A stretch of 64,000 nucleotides of DNA from Pseudoduganella violaceinigra DSM 15887 (GTDB taxonomy: Bacteria; Pseudomonadota; Gammaproteobacteria; Burkholderiales; Burkholderiaceae_D). Shown here in pieces: positions 32,478 through 41,567 of this stretch. Location: the NCBI RefSeq assembly GCF_000425385.1, contig NZ_AUDI01000021.1, positions 1 to 64,000 on the forward strand, given 5' to 3'. The translations under genes and the position numbers were made by a program. How positions within the stretch are numbered: position 1 is the first letter of the stretch; each line of letters begins with the position of its first letter. Below the pieces are notes generated by a model that made no database searches, was not told where the DNA came from, and was given only the letters and a program-made list of their open reading frames with translations.

Positions 32478-34853
32478 ATGCGATTCCGTAGCCTCGAAAG
32501 CCGTATCGTCACCTTGTTCCTGGTGCTGCTGATCGTGGTGCAGCTGGTGGGACTGGTGGTGATCCAGCGCGGCATCAACAGCAATGCCCGTACGGCGATC
32601 GCGTCCGAGCTTGTCAATGGCGCCAAGGTCTTTGCCCGCCTGATGGAGCAGAATGCGCAAAACCTGCGCAATGGCGCCAGGCTGCTGTCGCGCGATGCCG
32701 GTTTCCTCGCGGCCATCGGCAACACCGATGAGGGCGACCGCGCCACCATCGAATCGGCATTGGCCAACCACGGCCGGCGCATCAATGCATCCATGACCAT
32801 GCTGGTCAGTCCGGGCCGCAAGGTGGTCGCGTCGACCAGCGATGCGCAGGCGGCGGGCCTCGAACATATGGTCATGAACATGCTGGAGAAGGCTTCGCAG
32901 TTGGACGGCGCCAACGGCATCGCCATCGTTGAACGCCTGCCTTACCAGATCGTCGTGGTGCCGGTGAAGGCGCCGGTGACGATAGGCTTTGTTGTGATGG
33001 CATTTCCTCTGGACGAGCGCTTGGCGCGCGACATGCAGGAAACCACGGCGCTGCAAACCTTGCTGTTGACGCGCGACCCGCACGGGCATTGGCTGCCGGT
33101 CGCATCCAGCCTGGCGCCGGCCGCCGTTAACAGGGTCATGGCGCAGTTGCAAAACATGGGCGCTACGCCGTCCGATGCTTTCGATGTCGATATCGGCGGC
33201 GACAGGCTCAGCGTTCGCATGACGGCGATCGGGATCGACGACGGTCATGCAGCCGTCGCCATGCTGGGGCGCTCGATCGACGAGGCGACGGCTGAATATG
33301 CGCGCCTGGAGCGCTGGCTGATCGGGTTGACAGTGGCCGGCATGTTTGTCTGCGCCGTGGCCAGCGTGATCACCGCGAAGCGGATCGCGCAGCCTTTGCG
33401 GCAGCTGGCCGACACGGCCAAAAAGCTGGAGCAGGGCGACTACAAGGTGAACATCGCCACTTCCCGCGCCGACGAAATCGGCGAACTGGCGCAAGCGTTC
33501 GGCAGCATGCGCGACGGTATCGCCAAACGCGAGCAGGAAATCCGCCGCCTGGCGTATTGGGATCCCCTGACGAACCTGCCGAATCGGGCACAGTTCCTGC
33601 TCATGCTGAATGATGCGATCGCCGAGGCGCGCAAGCGCGCCGGCTCGGTGTACGTGCTGATGATGGACCTCGACCGGTTTAAACACGTCAATGACGTCAT
33701 GGGGCACAGCTTCGGCGACGCCTTGCTGAAGCAGGTGGCCGGGCGGCTGTTGCAAAAGCTGGCCAACCGCCGCCATCCGGCTCAGGTGGCGCGGCTGGGG
33801 GGCGACGAATTCGCCGTGCTGCTGCCGGGCTCCGACCTGGGGCAGGCGGTGGTGGTGGCGTCGGAAGTACTGCAGGCGCTGGAATCGCCGCTGTCGCTCG
33901 ACGAGCAGATGGTCGATATCGGCGCCGGCATCGGCATTGCCGGTTTCCCCGACCATGGCTTGGATGGCGAAGAGCTGCTGGGCAAATCCGAGATCGCCAT
34001 GTACACCGCCAAGCAGCGTAACGAAGGGGCGGTGGTCTACGAGGAATCGATCGACAAGGGAAGCCAGCAAAGCCTGTCGCTCCTGACGGAACTGCGCCGG
34101 GCGGTGGAAGACAATGAGTTGCGCCTATTCGTGCAGCCGAAAGTGACGCTGTCGACCGGCCGCGTGGTCGGCATGGAAGCGCTGGTGCGCTGGCAGCACC
34201 CGGTGCGCGGCAACGTCTTCCCCGACCAGTTCATCCCCTTCGCGGAGCAGACCGGCTTTATCCGCGTGATGACGCAGTGGGTGCTGGAACGTTCGGCCGA
34301 GCTGTGCCATTCGCTGGCGCAGAAGGGCATCCACCTGAAGGTCTCGGTGAACCTCTCGACGCGCGACCTGCTGGACCAGGACTTGCCGTTCAAGGTCGGC
34401 GAGATCTTCATGCGCCACCAGGTTTCGCCGGGCGCGTTTTGCCTGGAGATCACCGAAAGCGCCATCATGGACGACCCCGTGCGCGCCCAGCAGACGCTGG
34501 AACGCCTGCACGGCATGGGCTGCGACTTGTCGATTGACGATTTCGGCACAGGCTATTCTTCGCTGGCCTACTTGAAACGTTTGCCGGTCGACGAACTGAA
34601 AATTGATAAATCGTTTGTACTGAATATGGTGAACGACGTGGGCGACGCCAAAATCGTGCGCTCGACCATCGACCTTGGCCACAATATGGGCTTGCGCGTG
34701 GTGGCCGAAGGCATCGAGAGCGAAGCCGCCTGGAATATCCTGGCCGAGATGGGATGCGACCAGGGCCAGGGCTATTTCATGAGCCGACCGATGCCGGCCG
34801 GCGAGATGGCGGCGTGGTTCGAAAACTGGAAAGCGCCTGCCCTGGCCGAATAA
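32478..34853 (+). CDS. Membrane GGDEF/EAL c-di-GMP enzyme with periplasmic sensor
   Basis: A 791-residue protein. A transmembrane helix (IVTLFLVLLIVVQLVGLVVI), a periplasmic CACHE-like region at about residues 35–275, a second helix and HAMP precede GGDEF (RLGGDEFAVLL, about residue 440) and EAL (GMEALVRWQHP, with ITESAIMDD, SIDDFGTGYSSL, ELKIDKSF, VAEGIES). Both active sites look intact, so synthesis and breakdown of c-di-GMP are both possible. The RxxD inhibitory site before GGDEF is absent. It is co-transcribed with the upstream cupredoxin. Confidence 0.92.
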   Translation: MRFRSLESRIVTLFLVLLIVVQLVGLVVIQRGINSNARTAIASELVNGAKVFARLMEQNAQNLRNGARLLSRDAGFLAAIGNTDEGDRATIESALANHGRRINASMTMLVSPGRKVVASTSDAQAAGLEHMVMNMLEKASQLDGANGIAIVERLPYQIVVVPVKAPVTIGFVVMAFPLDERLARDMQETTALQTLLLTRDPHGHWLPVASSLAPAAVNRVMAQLQNMGATPSDAFDVDIGGDRLSVRMTAIGIDDGHAAVAMLGRSIDEATAEYARLERWLIGLTVAGMFVCAVASVITAKRIAQPLRQLADTAKKLEQGDYKVNIATSRADEIGELAQAFGSMRDGIAKREQEIRRLAYWDPLTNLPNRAQFLLMLNDAIAEARKRAGSVYVLMMDLDRFKHVNDVMGHSFGDALLKQVAGRLLQKLANRRHPAQVARLGGDEFAVLLPGSDLGQAVVVASEVLQALESPLSLDEQMVDIGAGIGIAGFPDHGLDGEELLGKSEIAMYTAKQRNEGAVVYEESIDKGSQQSLSLLTELRRAVEDNELRLFVQPKVTLSTGRVVGMEALVRWQHPVRGNVFPDQFIPFAEQTGFIRVMTQWVLERSAELCHSLAQKGIHLKVSVNLSTRDLLDQDLPFKVGEIFMRHQVSPGAFCLEITESAIMDDPVRAQQTLERLHGMGCDLSIDDFGTGYSSLAYLKRLPVDELKIDKSFVLNMVNDVGDAKIVRSTIDLGHNMGLRVVAEGIESEAAWNILAEMGCDQGQGYFMSRPMPAGEMAAWFENWKAPALAE

Positions 34854-34944
34854 TCAGCGGCACAAAGTCTTTTTGAGAATTACTTATTTGTCAAAGTTCA
34901 AGTTATGATCCTTGCCGCATTCATAACTACTCCATGGACGACAA

Positions 34945-37116
34945 ATGCCCTTCAAGCGCGCTACCCTTGCTCTTTCCCTGATCGCCGCATTCTCCGCACA
35001 AGCTTTGGCCCAGACCTGCCCGGCGGGCGCGCCGGCAGTCGCTTATCCCGTGACGAAGAAAGTCGAGCAGCAGGATAATTATCACGGCACCATGGTGGCC
35101 GATCCTTACCGCTGGCTGGAAGACGCCAATAGCGATGAGACGAAGGCCTGGGTGGTCGAGCAGAATAAAGTCACGCAAGCCTGGCTGGCCCAGATCCCTC
35201 AGCGCGAAGCGATCAAGGCACGCCTGACCAAGTTGTGGAACTATGAGCGTTACGGCGTGCCCTACAAGAAGGGCGGCCGCTATTTCTACAGCCGCAATGA
35301 CGGCTTGCAGAACCAGGCAGTCCTGTACACCGCCAAAAATCTCTCCGAGACCCCGCGTGTGCTGCTGGACCCGAACACGCTGGCAGCTGACGGCACCGTG
35401 GCGCTGGCCGGCATGGCGGTAAGCCCGAACGGCAAATTCATGGCGTATAGCACCGCCGCATCCGGCTCCGACTGGAATGAAATCAAGGTGCGCAACATCG
35501 AAACCGGCAAGGATATGGCCGACCACATCAAATGGGTCAAGTTCTCCAACACCGCCTGGGCAGCCGACGGTTCCGGCTTCTACTACAGCCGCTACGACGA
35601 GCCGACCGAGGAAAGCAAGCTGGCCGGGGTGAACTACTTCCAGAAAGTGTATTTCCACAAACTGGGCACTGCGCAGGGCGCCGACGTCCTCGCCTATGAT
35701 CGTCCGGACCAGAAGGAGTGGGGCTTCGGCGCGGAAGTGACCGATGACGGCCGCTACCTGCTGATCAATGGCTCGCACGGCACGGAACATAAAAACCGCG
35801 TCTTCTTCAAGGACCTGAAGGCGAAGGATGCGCAAGTGGTGGGCCTGCTGGAGGCATTCGACGCGGCGTACGATTTCATCGACAACGACGGCCCGGTGTT
35901 CTACTTCCTGACCGACAAGGACGCACCGCGCTCGCGCATCATCGCCATTGACATCCGCAAGCCAGGCCGCGAGAACTGGGAGGAAATCGTGCCCGAAGCC
36001 GCGCAAACCCTGACCGCGGCCAGCATCGTCAACAAGCAGCTGGTATTGAACTACCTGAGCGATGCGCACAGCGCCGTCAAGGTATTCGACCTGAAAGGCA
36101 AGCCGCTGCGCGAGATCGCGCTGCCGGGCCTGGGCGCGGCCAGCGGCTTTGCGGGCAAGAAGAGCGATACGGAAACCTTCTACTCCTACACCAGCTTCAC
36201 TACGCCGACCACTATCTACCGCCTGGATATGAAGACCGGCAAGTCGAGTATCTACCGACAGCCTAAGGTCGACTTCGACCCGAATGCCTTCGATACGCGC
36301 CAGGTCTTCTACACCAGCAAGGACGGCACCAAAGTGCCGATGTTCATCGTTTCGAAGAAGGGCATGAAGCTGGATGGCAGCAACCCGACCTATCTTTACG
36401 GCTACGGCGGCTTCAATATCTCGATGACCCCGAGCTTCTCCGTGGCCAATCTGGCCTGGGTTGAAATGGGCGGCGTGTATGTGGTGGCCAATCTGCGCGG
36501 CGGCGGCGAATACGGCGAAGCATGGCATAAGGCCGGCACCAAGCTGCAGAAGCAGAATGTATTCGATGATTTTATCGGCGCCGCCGAATGGCTTGTGGCA
36601 AACAAGGTCACGTCTCCGGCCAAACTGTCGATCGGCGGCGGTTCCAATGGCGGCCTGCTGGTCGGCGCCTCGATGACCCAGCGCCCGGACCTGTTTGCCG
36701 CTGCGCTGCCTGCTGTCGGCGTGATGGATATGCTGCGCTTCCAGAAATTCACCATCGGCTGGGCATGGACTTCGGACTTCGGCTCGTCCGACAATCCGGA
36801 TGAATTCAAGGCGCTGGTCAAGTATTCGCCGCTGCACAACCTGAAGCAGGGCGGCTGCTACCCGGCCACCATGATCATGACCGCCGACCATGATGACCGC
36901 GTGGTACCGGCCCACAGCTTCAAGTTTGCCGCCGCCGCCCAGGCCGCGCAGGCCGGCGCTGCGCCTATCCTGATCCGCATCGATTCCAAGGCCGGTCATG
37001 GTGCGGGCAAGCCGACCACCAAGCTGATCGAGGAAGTGGCCGACCGCTGGGGCTTCCTGACCCGCGTCCTGGACATGTCGCCAGCCGCACCGGCAAGCAC
37101 CGCCGGCGGACAGTAA
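34945..37116 (+). CDS. Secreted prolyl oligopeptidase (S9A)
   Basis: A 723-residue serine peptidase. A signal peptide (LALSLIAAFSAQALA) places it in the periplasm or outside. The beta-propeller (PYRWLEDANSDE at its start) is followed by the alpha/beta-hydrolase domain with Ser in GGGSNGGLLVG, Asp in TADHDDRVVP and His in KAGHGAGKP. It cleaves short peptides after Pro. A metalloprotease gene starts three bases after its stop, forming a two-gene operon. Confidence 0.95.
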   Translation: MPFKRATLALSLIAAFSAQALAQTCPAGAPAVAYPVTKKVEQQDNYHGTMVADPYRWLEDANSDETKAWVVEQNKVTQAWLAQIPQREAIKARLTKLWNYERYGVPYKKGGRYFYSRNDGLQNQAVLYTAKNLSETPRVLLDPNTLAADGTVALAGMAVSPNGKFMAYSTAASGSDWNEIKVRNIETGKDMADHIKWVKFSNTAWAADGSGFYYSRYDEPTEESKLAGVNYFQKVYFHKLGTAQGADVLAYDRPDQKEWGFGAEVTDDGRYLLINGSHGTEHKNRVFFKDLKAKDAQVVGLLEAFDAAYDFIDNDGPVFYFLTDKDAPRSRIIAIDIRKPGRENWEEIVPEAAQTLTAASIVNKQLVLNYLSDAHSAVKVFDLKGKPLREIALPGLGAASGFAGKKSDTETFYSYTSFTTPTTIYRLDMKTGKSSIYRQPKVDFDPNAFDTRQVFYTSKDGTKVPMFIVSKKGMKLDGSNPTYLYGYGGFNISMTPSFSVANLAWVEMGGVYVVANLRGGGEYGEAWHKAGTKLQKQNVFDDFIGAAEWLVANKVTSPAKLSIGGGSNGGLLVGASMTQRPDLFAAALPAVGVMDMLRFQKFTIGWAWTSDFGSSDNPDEFKALVKYSPLHNLKQGGCYPATMIMTADHDDRVVPAHSFKFAAAAQAAQAGAAPILIRIDSKAGHGAGKPTTKLIEEVADRWGFLTRVLDMSPAAPASTAGGQ

Positions 37117-37119
37117 GCC

Positions 37120-39525
37120 GTGCGCGCGCTTCTGCTGCTATGGGCCGTCCTGCTTGCGCCGGCCACGGCGGCGGAAGCTCCCCAGACTTTCGCGGAGCAG
37201 ACCCGGTCGCTTACGCTGCAGCCCGGCTTCATCGAGTTGTGGCGCGACGCGGACAAGGGTCGGGTGCTGCTCTCCGTGCGGGAGCTGGACCAGCCTTTCC
37301 TGCTGGCGACCTCGCTTCCGGACGGACTGGGATCGAACGATGTAGGTCTGGACCGAGCGCAAGCCGGTAGCGCCAGGCTTGTCCGCTTCCAGAAATTCGG
37401 CAGCCGCCTGTTCCTGGTGCAGGAAAATACCCGTTTCGTCGCGCGTTCGTCCGATCGCGATGAGCGCAATGCGGTAGCGGAATCGTTTGCAGGCGCCGTA
37501 CTGTGGTCGGGTGAAATCCTGGCCAGCGACGGCGCGCGCCAACTGGTCGACTTCTCCAGTTTCCTGCTGGCGGACCAGCACGGCGTCGTGCAGCGCTTGG
37601 GCGAGACCAAGCAAGGCGGCTACCATGTGGATCCGGGCCGCAGTGCCGTCCTCGCCGCCCAGGCGAAGGCTTTCCCGGACAATATTGAACTGGAGGCCTT
37701 GCTGACGTTTGCAGGCCCCGGCACTGGAGAGTATGTGCGCCAGGTGGCGGCCGATCCGAGCAGCCTGACCATGCGCCAGCATATTTCCATGGTGCGGCTG
37801 CCGGGCGGCGGCTACCACCCGCGCCGCTACCACCCCTTCTCCGGCGGTATCGATACCGGCTACTACGACTTCGCGACGCCTCTGTCGAGCAGCCTCGATG
37901 TACGTTGGCAGCTGCGTCACAGGCTGGAGAAGGGCGGCAAGCCGATCGTCTATTATCTCGATCGCGGCGCGCCGGAGCCAGTTCGCTCGGCGCTGCTGGA
38001 GGGCGCGCACTGGTGGGCTTCGGCCTTTGAAAAGGCGGGCTTCAAGGATGCCTTCCGCGTTGAACTGATGCCGGAAGGCGCCGATCCGGCCGATATCCGC
38101 TACAACGTGATCACCTGGGTGCACCGCGCCACGCGCGGCTGGTCGTATGGGAATGCCGTCACGGACCCGCGCACGGGGGAGATCATTCGCGGCGCTGTTA
38201 CCCTCGGCTCCCAGCGCGTGCGGCAGGACATCCTGATCGCTGAAGCCCTGCTGGCGCCATACGGAAAATCCGTCCCGGCGGAGCGTCGCAGGCTCGCCGA
38301 GCAGATGGCGCTGGCGCGCCTGCGCCAGCTTGCCGCCCACGAAGTCGGGCATACGCTCGGCTTCTCCCACAACTTTGCCGCAAGCCGGCAGGGTAATGGC
38401 TCCGTCATGGACTATCCGCACCCGGTACTGAAGCTGGGCGCCGACGGCGGCATCGACCTGCAGGATGCGTACGGCGTTGGCGTCGGCCCGTGGGACGAGT
38501 ACATGGTGAAGTACATTTACGGTGATTTTGGCAGCGGAGAAGCCGAAGCGGCAGCGCTGGCACAGCTGCGCAGCGAGGCGCGGGCCGCCGGGCTGCAATA
38601 TGTTTCGGACGACGACTCGCGCGCTGCGGGCGCTTCCCATCCCAACGGGCTGCTGTGGGATTTCGGCCCCGACACCTTGAAGACATGGGACCAACTGGGC
38701 GCAATCCGTAGCCGTGCCTTGAGCAATTTCTCGCTCGATGTGCTGCCGGATGAACGCCAGTCCGGCGAGCTGGAAGCGCGCCTGGTTCCGGTCTATTTGC
38801 TGCAGCGCTATCAGGGTGAGGCCCTTGCCCGCCTGCTGGCCGGGGGCGAATATGAATCGTCGACCAGCGCGGACATACGCGCCGGCCGCGCTGCCTCGGG
38901 CGTGAAGATCATATCGGCCGCCACGCAGCGCGCAGGGCTCGCGCGTCTGGCAGACACCTTGCGTGCGGAATATCTGGCTTTGCCGGCGGGCGTGCTCGAC
39001 CAGCTCACGCCGCCTGCGACTGGTTTCGAGCGTAGCAAGGAATACTTCGGGACCAGTATGAACGCTGTTTTCGATGCGCTGTCCGCTGCGGAATCCGGTG
39101 CGGCGCAGACAGTCGGCTTCCTATTCGATGCGGGAAGGCTGAATCGCCTGTACTGGCAGCACGCGCGGGACGCGGCCATGCCCGGGGTAGATGAAGTCAT
39201 TGAGGCAGCCCTGGCGCGCAGCTGGAAGCGCGGCGCCGTCCCTGCCAGCGTCGCTGGCGGCGAAGCGGTGCAACTGGCCGCCAACTGGGTGGTCCTCGAC
39301 GCTTTGCTGCAGGCGCTGGACTGCGGCAAGCTGCACGCAAATGTGGACGCCGACCTGCGCCAGCAATTGCGTACGTTTGTGTCTTGGCTGAAAGCAAACC
39401 CGGGGAAAGGCACTACTGCCGCCAGCCGTGCCCAGGCTGCCGAACATGTGCTGCATTACTTGGCCGATCCGCGTAGCCTCAAGCTGCGGGCCTTGCCGGT
39501 GGTCCCACCGGGAGCGCCAATTTAG
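37120..39525 (+). CDS. Zinc-dependent metalloprotease (DUF5117/DUF4953 type)
   Basis: An 801-residue exported protein. Start GTG 37120 gives a signal peptide (LLLLWAVLLAPATAAEA). The N-terminal region resembles DUF5117, and the zinc site is AAHEVGHTLGFSHNF (HExxHxxxxxH, near residues 405–420), typical of metzincins, with a Met-turn-like SVMDYPHP shortly after. It lies three bases downstream of the prolyl oligopeptidase gene, so the two may digest extracellular protein in sequence. Substrates are unknown. Confidence 0.88.
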   Translation: MRALLLLWAVLLAPATAAEAPQTFAEQTRSLTLQPGFIELWRDADKGRVLLSVRELDQPFLLATSLPDGLGSNDVGLDRAQAGSARLVRFQKFGSRLFLVQENTRFVARSSDRDERNAVAESFAGAVLWSGEILASDGARQLVDFSSFLLADQHGVVQRLGETKQGGYHVDPGRSAVLAAQAKAFPDNIELEALLTFAGPGTGEYVRQVAADPSSLTMRQHISMVRLPGGGYHPRRYHPFSGGIDTGYYDFATPLSSSLDVRWQLRHRLEKGGKPIVYYLDRGAPEPVRSALLEGAHWWASAFEKAGFKDAFRVELMPEGADPADIRYNVITWVHRATRGWSYGNAVTDPRTGEIIRGAVTLGSQRVRQDILIAEALLAPYGKSVPAERRRLAEQMALARLRQLAAHEVGHTLGFSHNFAASRQGNGSVMDYPHPVLKLGADGGIDLQDAYGVGVGPWDEYMVKYIYGDFGSGEAEAAALAQLRSEARAAGLQYVSDDDSRAAGASHPNGLLWDFGPDTLKTWDQLGAIRSRALSNFSLDVLPDERQSGELEARLVPVYLLQRYQGEALARLLAGGEYESSTSADIRAGRAASGVKIISAATQRAGLARLADTLRAEYLALPAGVLDQLTPPATGFERSKEYFGTSMNAVFDALSAAESGAAQTVGFLFDAGRLNRLYWQHARDAAMPGVDEVIEAALARSWKRGAVPASVAGGEAVQLAANWVVLDALLQALDCGKLHANVDADLRQQLRTFVSWLKANPGKGTTAASRAQAAEHVLHYLADPRSLKLRALPVVPPGAPI

Positions 39526-39536
39526 TAGTGCCTTGT

Positions 39537-39560
39537 GTTAATATTTGCAAAAATATTAAC
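39537..39560. repeat. Perfect AT-rich inverted repeat
   Basis: GTTAATATTT-GCAA-AAATATTAAC is a perfect ten-base dyad. It lies 11 bases after the metalloprotease stop and 16 bases before the small membrane protein start. It may be a terminator stem without T-tract or an operator for the next gene. Confidence 0.5.
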
Positions 39561-39575
39561 AGCTGGTCGAATTGA

Positions 39576-39842
39576 ATGAATAAAAAAGAAATTTGCTGGC
39601 TTCTGGTTCGGGCTACCGGCGTTGCACTCCTTCTCAACGGCTTGAGGTACGCGCTGTTGGTGATTGAAAATATCCTGGCGGTTCCGACCGGGTCCGCCGG
39701 ACAAATGCTGATGTCGAACAGCGCGGGGCTCTTCGCGAGCTGGTGCCTGGAGGCTGTGCTGTTTGTCGGGGTAGGCGTCTATCTTATCAAGCGTGGCGGG
39801 TTCCTTTTCAATTGGCTGAACTCCGAGTCGAACCAGGTTTAG
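39576..39842 (+). CDS. Hypothetical small membrane protein
   Basis: An 88-residue protein with two predicted transmembrane helices (LVRATGVALLLNGLRYALLV and FASWCLEAVLFVGVGVYLI) and a short polar C-terminus. No family recognised. It lies between the secreted peptidase operon and a second small membrane protein gene, with weak ribosome site. Codon use is less GC-rich than the neighbours. Confidence 0.55.
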   Translation: MNKKEICWLLVRATGVALLLNGLRYALLVIENILAVPTGSAGQMLMSNSAGLFASWCLEAVLFVGVGVYLIKRGGFLFNWLNSESNQV

Positions 39843-40005
39843 CCGGCATCGCATTGAATAGCTCATTCCTGATCTTCTTTCGCGACGGTGCCTCATCGCT
39901 GCAACGCGCCGGAGAAGATCGCGAGGCTTTTGAGCGAAGCTTGATCGTCTGGATGATTTTCTCGCAGGCTAAGAAAACTTCTTTAGATCGCATGGAGTTT
40001 GGACA

Positions 40006-40485
40006 ATGATCCAGTTCTTCGCAAGGCCCAATGAGCTGGCGGATTCTTTTTCCAGGTCCGTTACCATCGGCCTGATCGCGATTATTCTGATGGGCGCAGT
40101 TGTCTTGCTCGCCGCCTGGAGCCGGCGCAGGAAATGGTATCTAAAGCCAGCGATGGCGATGGGCTTCATCGGTCTGTTTCTTGTCGCCTGGGGCGCCTAT
40201 TCCGCAACCTACGCCCGGTTCATCGAGGCCGAGGTAAGGAGTTCCGGACTGCGGCTGAGGTTTGCGGGGCCGTTTGCAAAAGACCTTACGGTTGCGCCGG
40301 ACGCAGTTGCGGACGTGCTGTTTGGCACGCCAGGAAAATCCCACAGGCAGTGCTATATTCGGATTTCGCTGAAGTCAGGCGCGAGTTATAGCAGCCCACC
40401 GCTTGCTATGGAGCTGGAGCAGTGCAAGGCGCTCAGGCGCAAGTTGGCACAGGCATTGGAAGAGGCGGTCGGCCCCAAAAATTGA
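40006..40485 (+). CDS. Hypothetical two-helix membrane protein
   Basis: A 159-residue protein with two transmembrane helices (IGLIAIILMGAVVLLAAW and AMGFIGLFLVAWGAYSATY) and a soluble C-terminal part of about 90 residues (VADVLFGTPGKSHRQCYIRI). GGAG lies nine bases before the start. No family recognised. It may be expressed with the preceding 88-residue membrane protein. Confidence 0.6.
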   Translation: MIQFFARPNELADSFSRSVTIGLIAIILMGAVVLLAAWSRRRKWYLKPAMAMGFIGLFLVAWGAYSATYARFIEAEVRSSGLRLRFAGPFAKDLTVAPDAVADVLFGTPGKSHRQCYIRISLKSGASYSSPPLAMELEQCKALRRKLAQALEEAVGPKN

Positions 40486-40556
40486 GGTGCGCTTGCAGGC
40501 ACATTGAGAGTGGGCCGACAGGGCCGCGCACGGTGCCGCGCGGATCCCTTGGCACT

Positions 40557-40874
40557 CTATCCAAACCGATAGATAAACAGCGACAGAAGCAAGGCCCAAG
40601 GCAGAACGAATAATGTGACTTCAATCTTCCGCCCTATGCTTCTCGGCGATGACTGCTTGAAGAACGCTATCACATTCAGCAGGGCGGAGGCCATAAGGAA
40701 CGCAATCGCCGTAATCAGCCAGAGTATGGCGTCCCCGATTCCTGAACCAACACATCCCGCATTCTGACAAGAGTGCCCGGTAGTGCGCGAATCGCTCCAC
40801 GCGAGCCAGCCGATCCCCGTGACTAACACCGCGTAGGACAGGGCGCGTAGCACTTTCGATAAATTCTTCCCCAT
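40557..40874 (-). CDS. Hypothetical three-helix membrane protein
   Basis: A 105-residue protein with three predicted transmembrane helices (ALSYAVLVTGIGWLAW, ILWLITAIAFLMASALLNVI and EVTLFVLPWALLLSLFIY) and two cysteines in the first loop (SCQNAGCVGSG). It starts three bases after the stop of the XRE-cupin regulator gene, on the same strand, so the two may be co-transcribed. Function unknown. Confidence 0.55.
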   Translation of the reverse strand: MGKNLSKVLRALSYAVLVTGIGWLAWSDSRTTGHSCQNAGCVGSGIGDAILWLITAIAFLMASALLNVIAFFKQSSPRSIGRKIEVTLFVLPWALLLSLFIYRFG

Positions 40875-40877
40875 TTG

Positions 40878-41453
40878 TCAGCGGTGAATCACAACCAGTA
40901 AAGCCTTGGCTTCAGACTTGCCGGGGTTGCGGATCGCGTGGTGCACGTCGGCTGCATAGCGAGCCGTGCCGCCCAGCTTGATCTTCTTCTTGTTCGATCC
41001 CACTTCCAGTTCCATTGAGCCGTGCAGGATCGTCAGATGCTCCATGGTGCCAGGATCGTGTGGCTGCGACACCAGTTCGCCGCCTGCCGCAAGGGTCAGT
41101 TCGTACCATTCATATTTGCCGGCCAGTTCCATGGGGCCGAGGATGCGCAATATATATCCGGCATGGGCCCCAGGCAGGGTAGGGGTTTCGTGCGCATCCA
41201 CCAATTTTATCGCTTCGACATCCTTTTCCCCGTCCGCCAGCAGCTCGCCGATCTGCACGCCGAGCGCATTGGCCAGGCGCCACGTGATGGCGATGGTTGG
41301 ATTGGCTTTTTCGCGCTCAATCTGGGATAGCATGGACTTGGAAACACCGGCGATGCGGGACAGGTCTTCCAGGGTCAGACCGCGCGCCAGGCGCAGTCGC
41401 TGCAGGGCGGCGCCGACTTCCGGCGGGGCGTTGGTGGGAACGGTGGACTTCAC
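40878..41453 (-). CDS. XRE-cupin transcriptional regulator
   Basis: A 191-residue regulator. The N-terminal helix-turn-helix (LRLARGLTLEDLSRIAGVSK, then MLSQIEREKANPT) is joined to a C-terminal cupin (GELVSQPHDPGTMEHLTILH, ADVHHAIRNPGKS). Such proteins sense small metabolites and often control amino-acid catabolism. It is divergent from kbl. The GTG at 41453 is chosen because two copies of the operator-like TTCAATATAGT lie just upstream; a longer frame from ATG 41489 would run through one of them. Start remains uncertain. Confidence 0.8.
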   Translation of the reverse strand: MKSTVPTNAPPEVGAALQRLRLARGLTLEDLSRIAGVSKSMLSQIEREKANPTIAITWRLANALGVQIGELLADGEKDVEAIKLVDAHETPTLPGAHAGYILRILGPMELAGKYEWYELTLAAGGELVSQPHDPGTMEHLTILHGSMELEVGSNKKKIKLGGTARYAADVHHAIRNPGKSEAKALLVVIHR

Positions 41454-41463
41454 GCTTGCAATG

Positions 41464-41517
41464 TTCAATATAGTAAAGTAGGATCCCATATATCGAATTT
41501 ACGTTCAATATAGTGAA
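41464..41517. promoter_or_regulatory. Two operator copies between XRE-cupin and kbl
   Basis: TTCAATATAGTAAA at 41464–41477 and TTCAATATAGTGAA at 41504–41517 are near-identical, 40 bases (about four helical turns) apart. The second is a dyad (TTCA-N6-TGAA). A looser third match (ATTAGTGAAATAA) follows near 41529. They probably bind the adjacent regulator. Confidence 0.6.
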
Positions 41518-41567
41518 TTCCAGTCGGATTAGTGAAATAAGAGTAAACTTTACATCAGAGGACGACC

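Noticed and set aside
39743..40009. Open frame overlapping the 88-residue membrane protein gene
   Set aside because: Composition is not protein-like, there is no ribosome site, and it bridges two better-supported genes in other frames.
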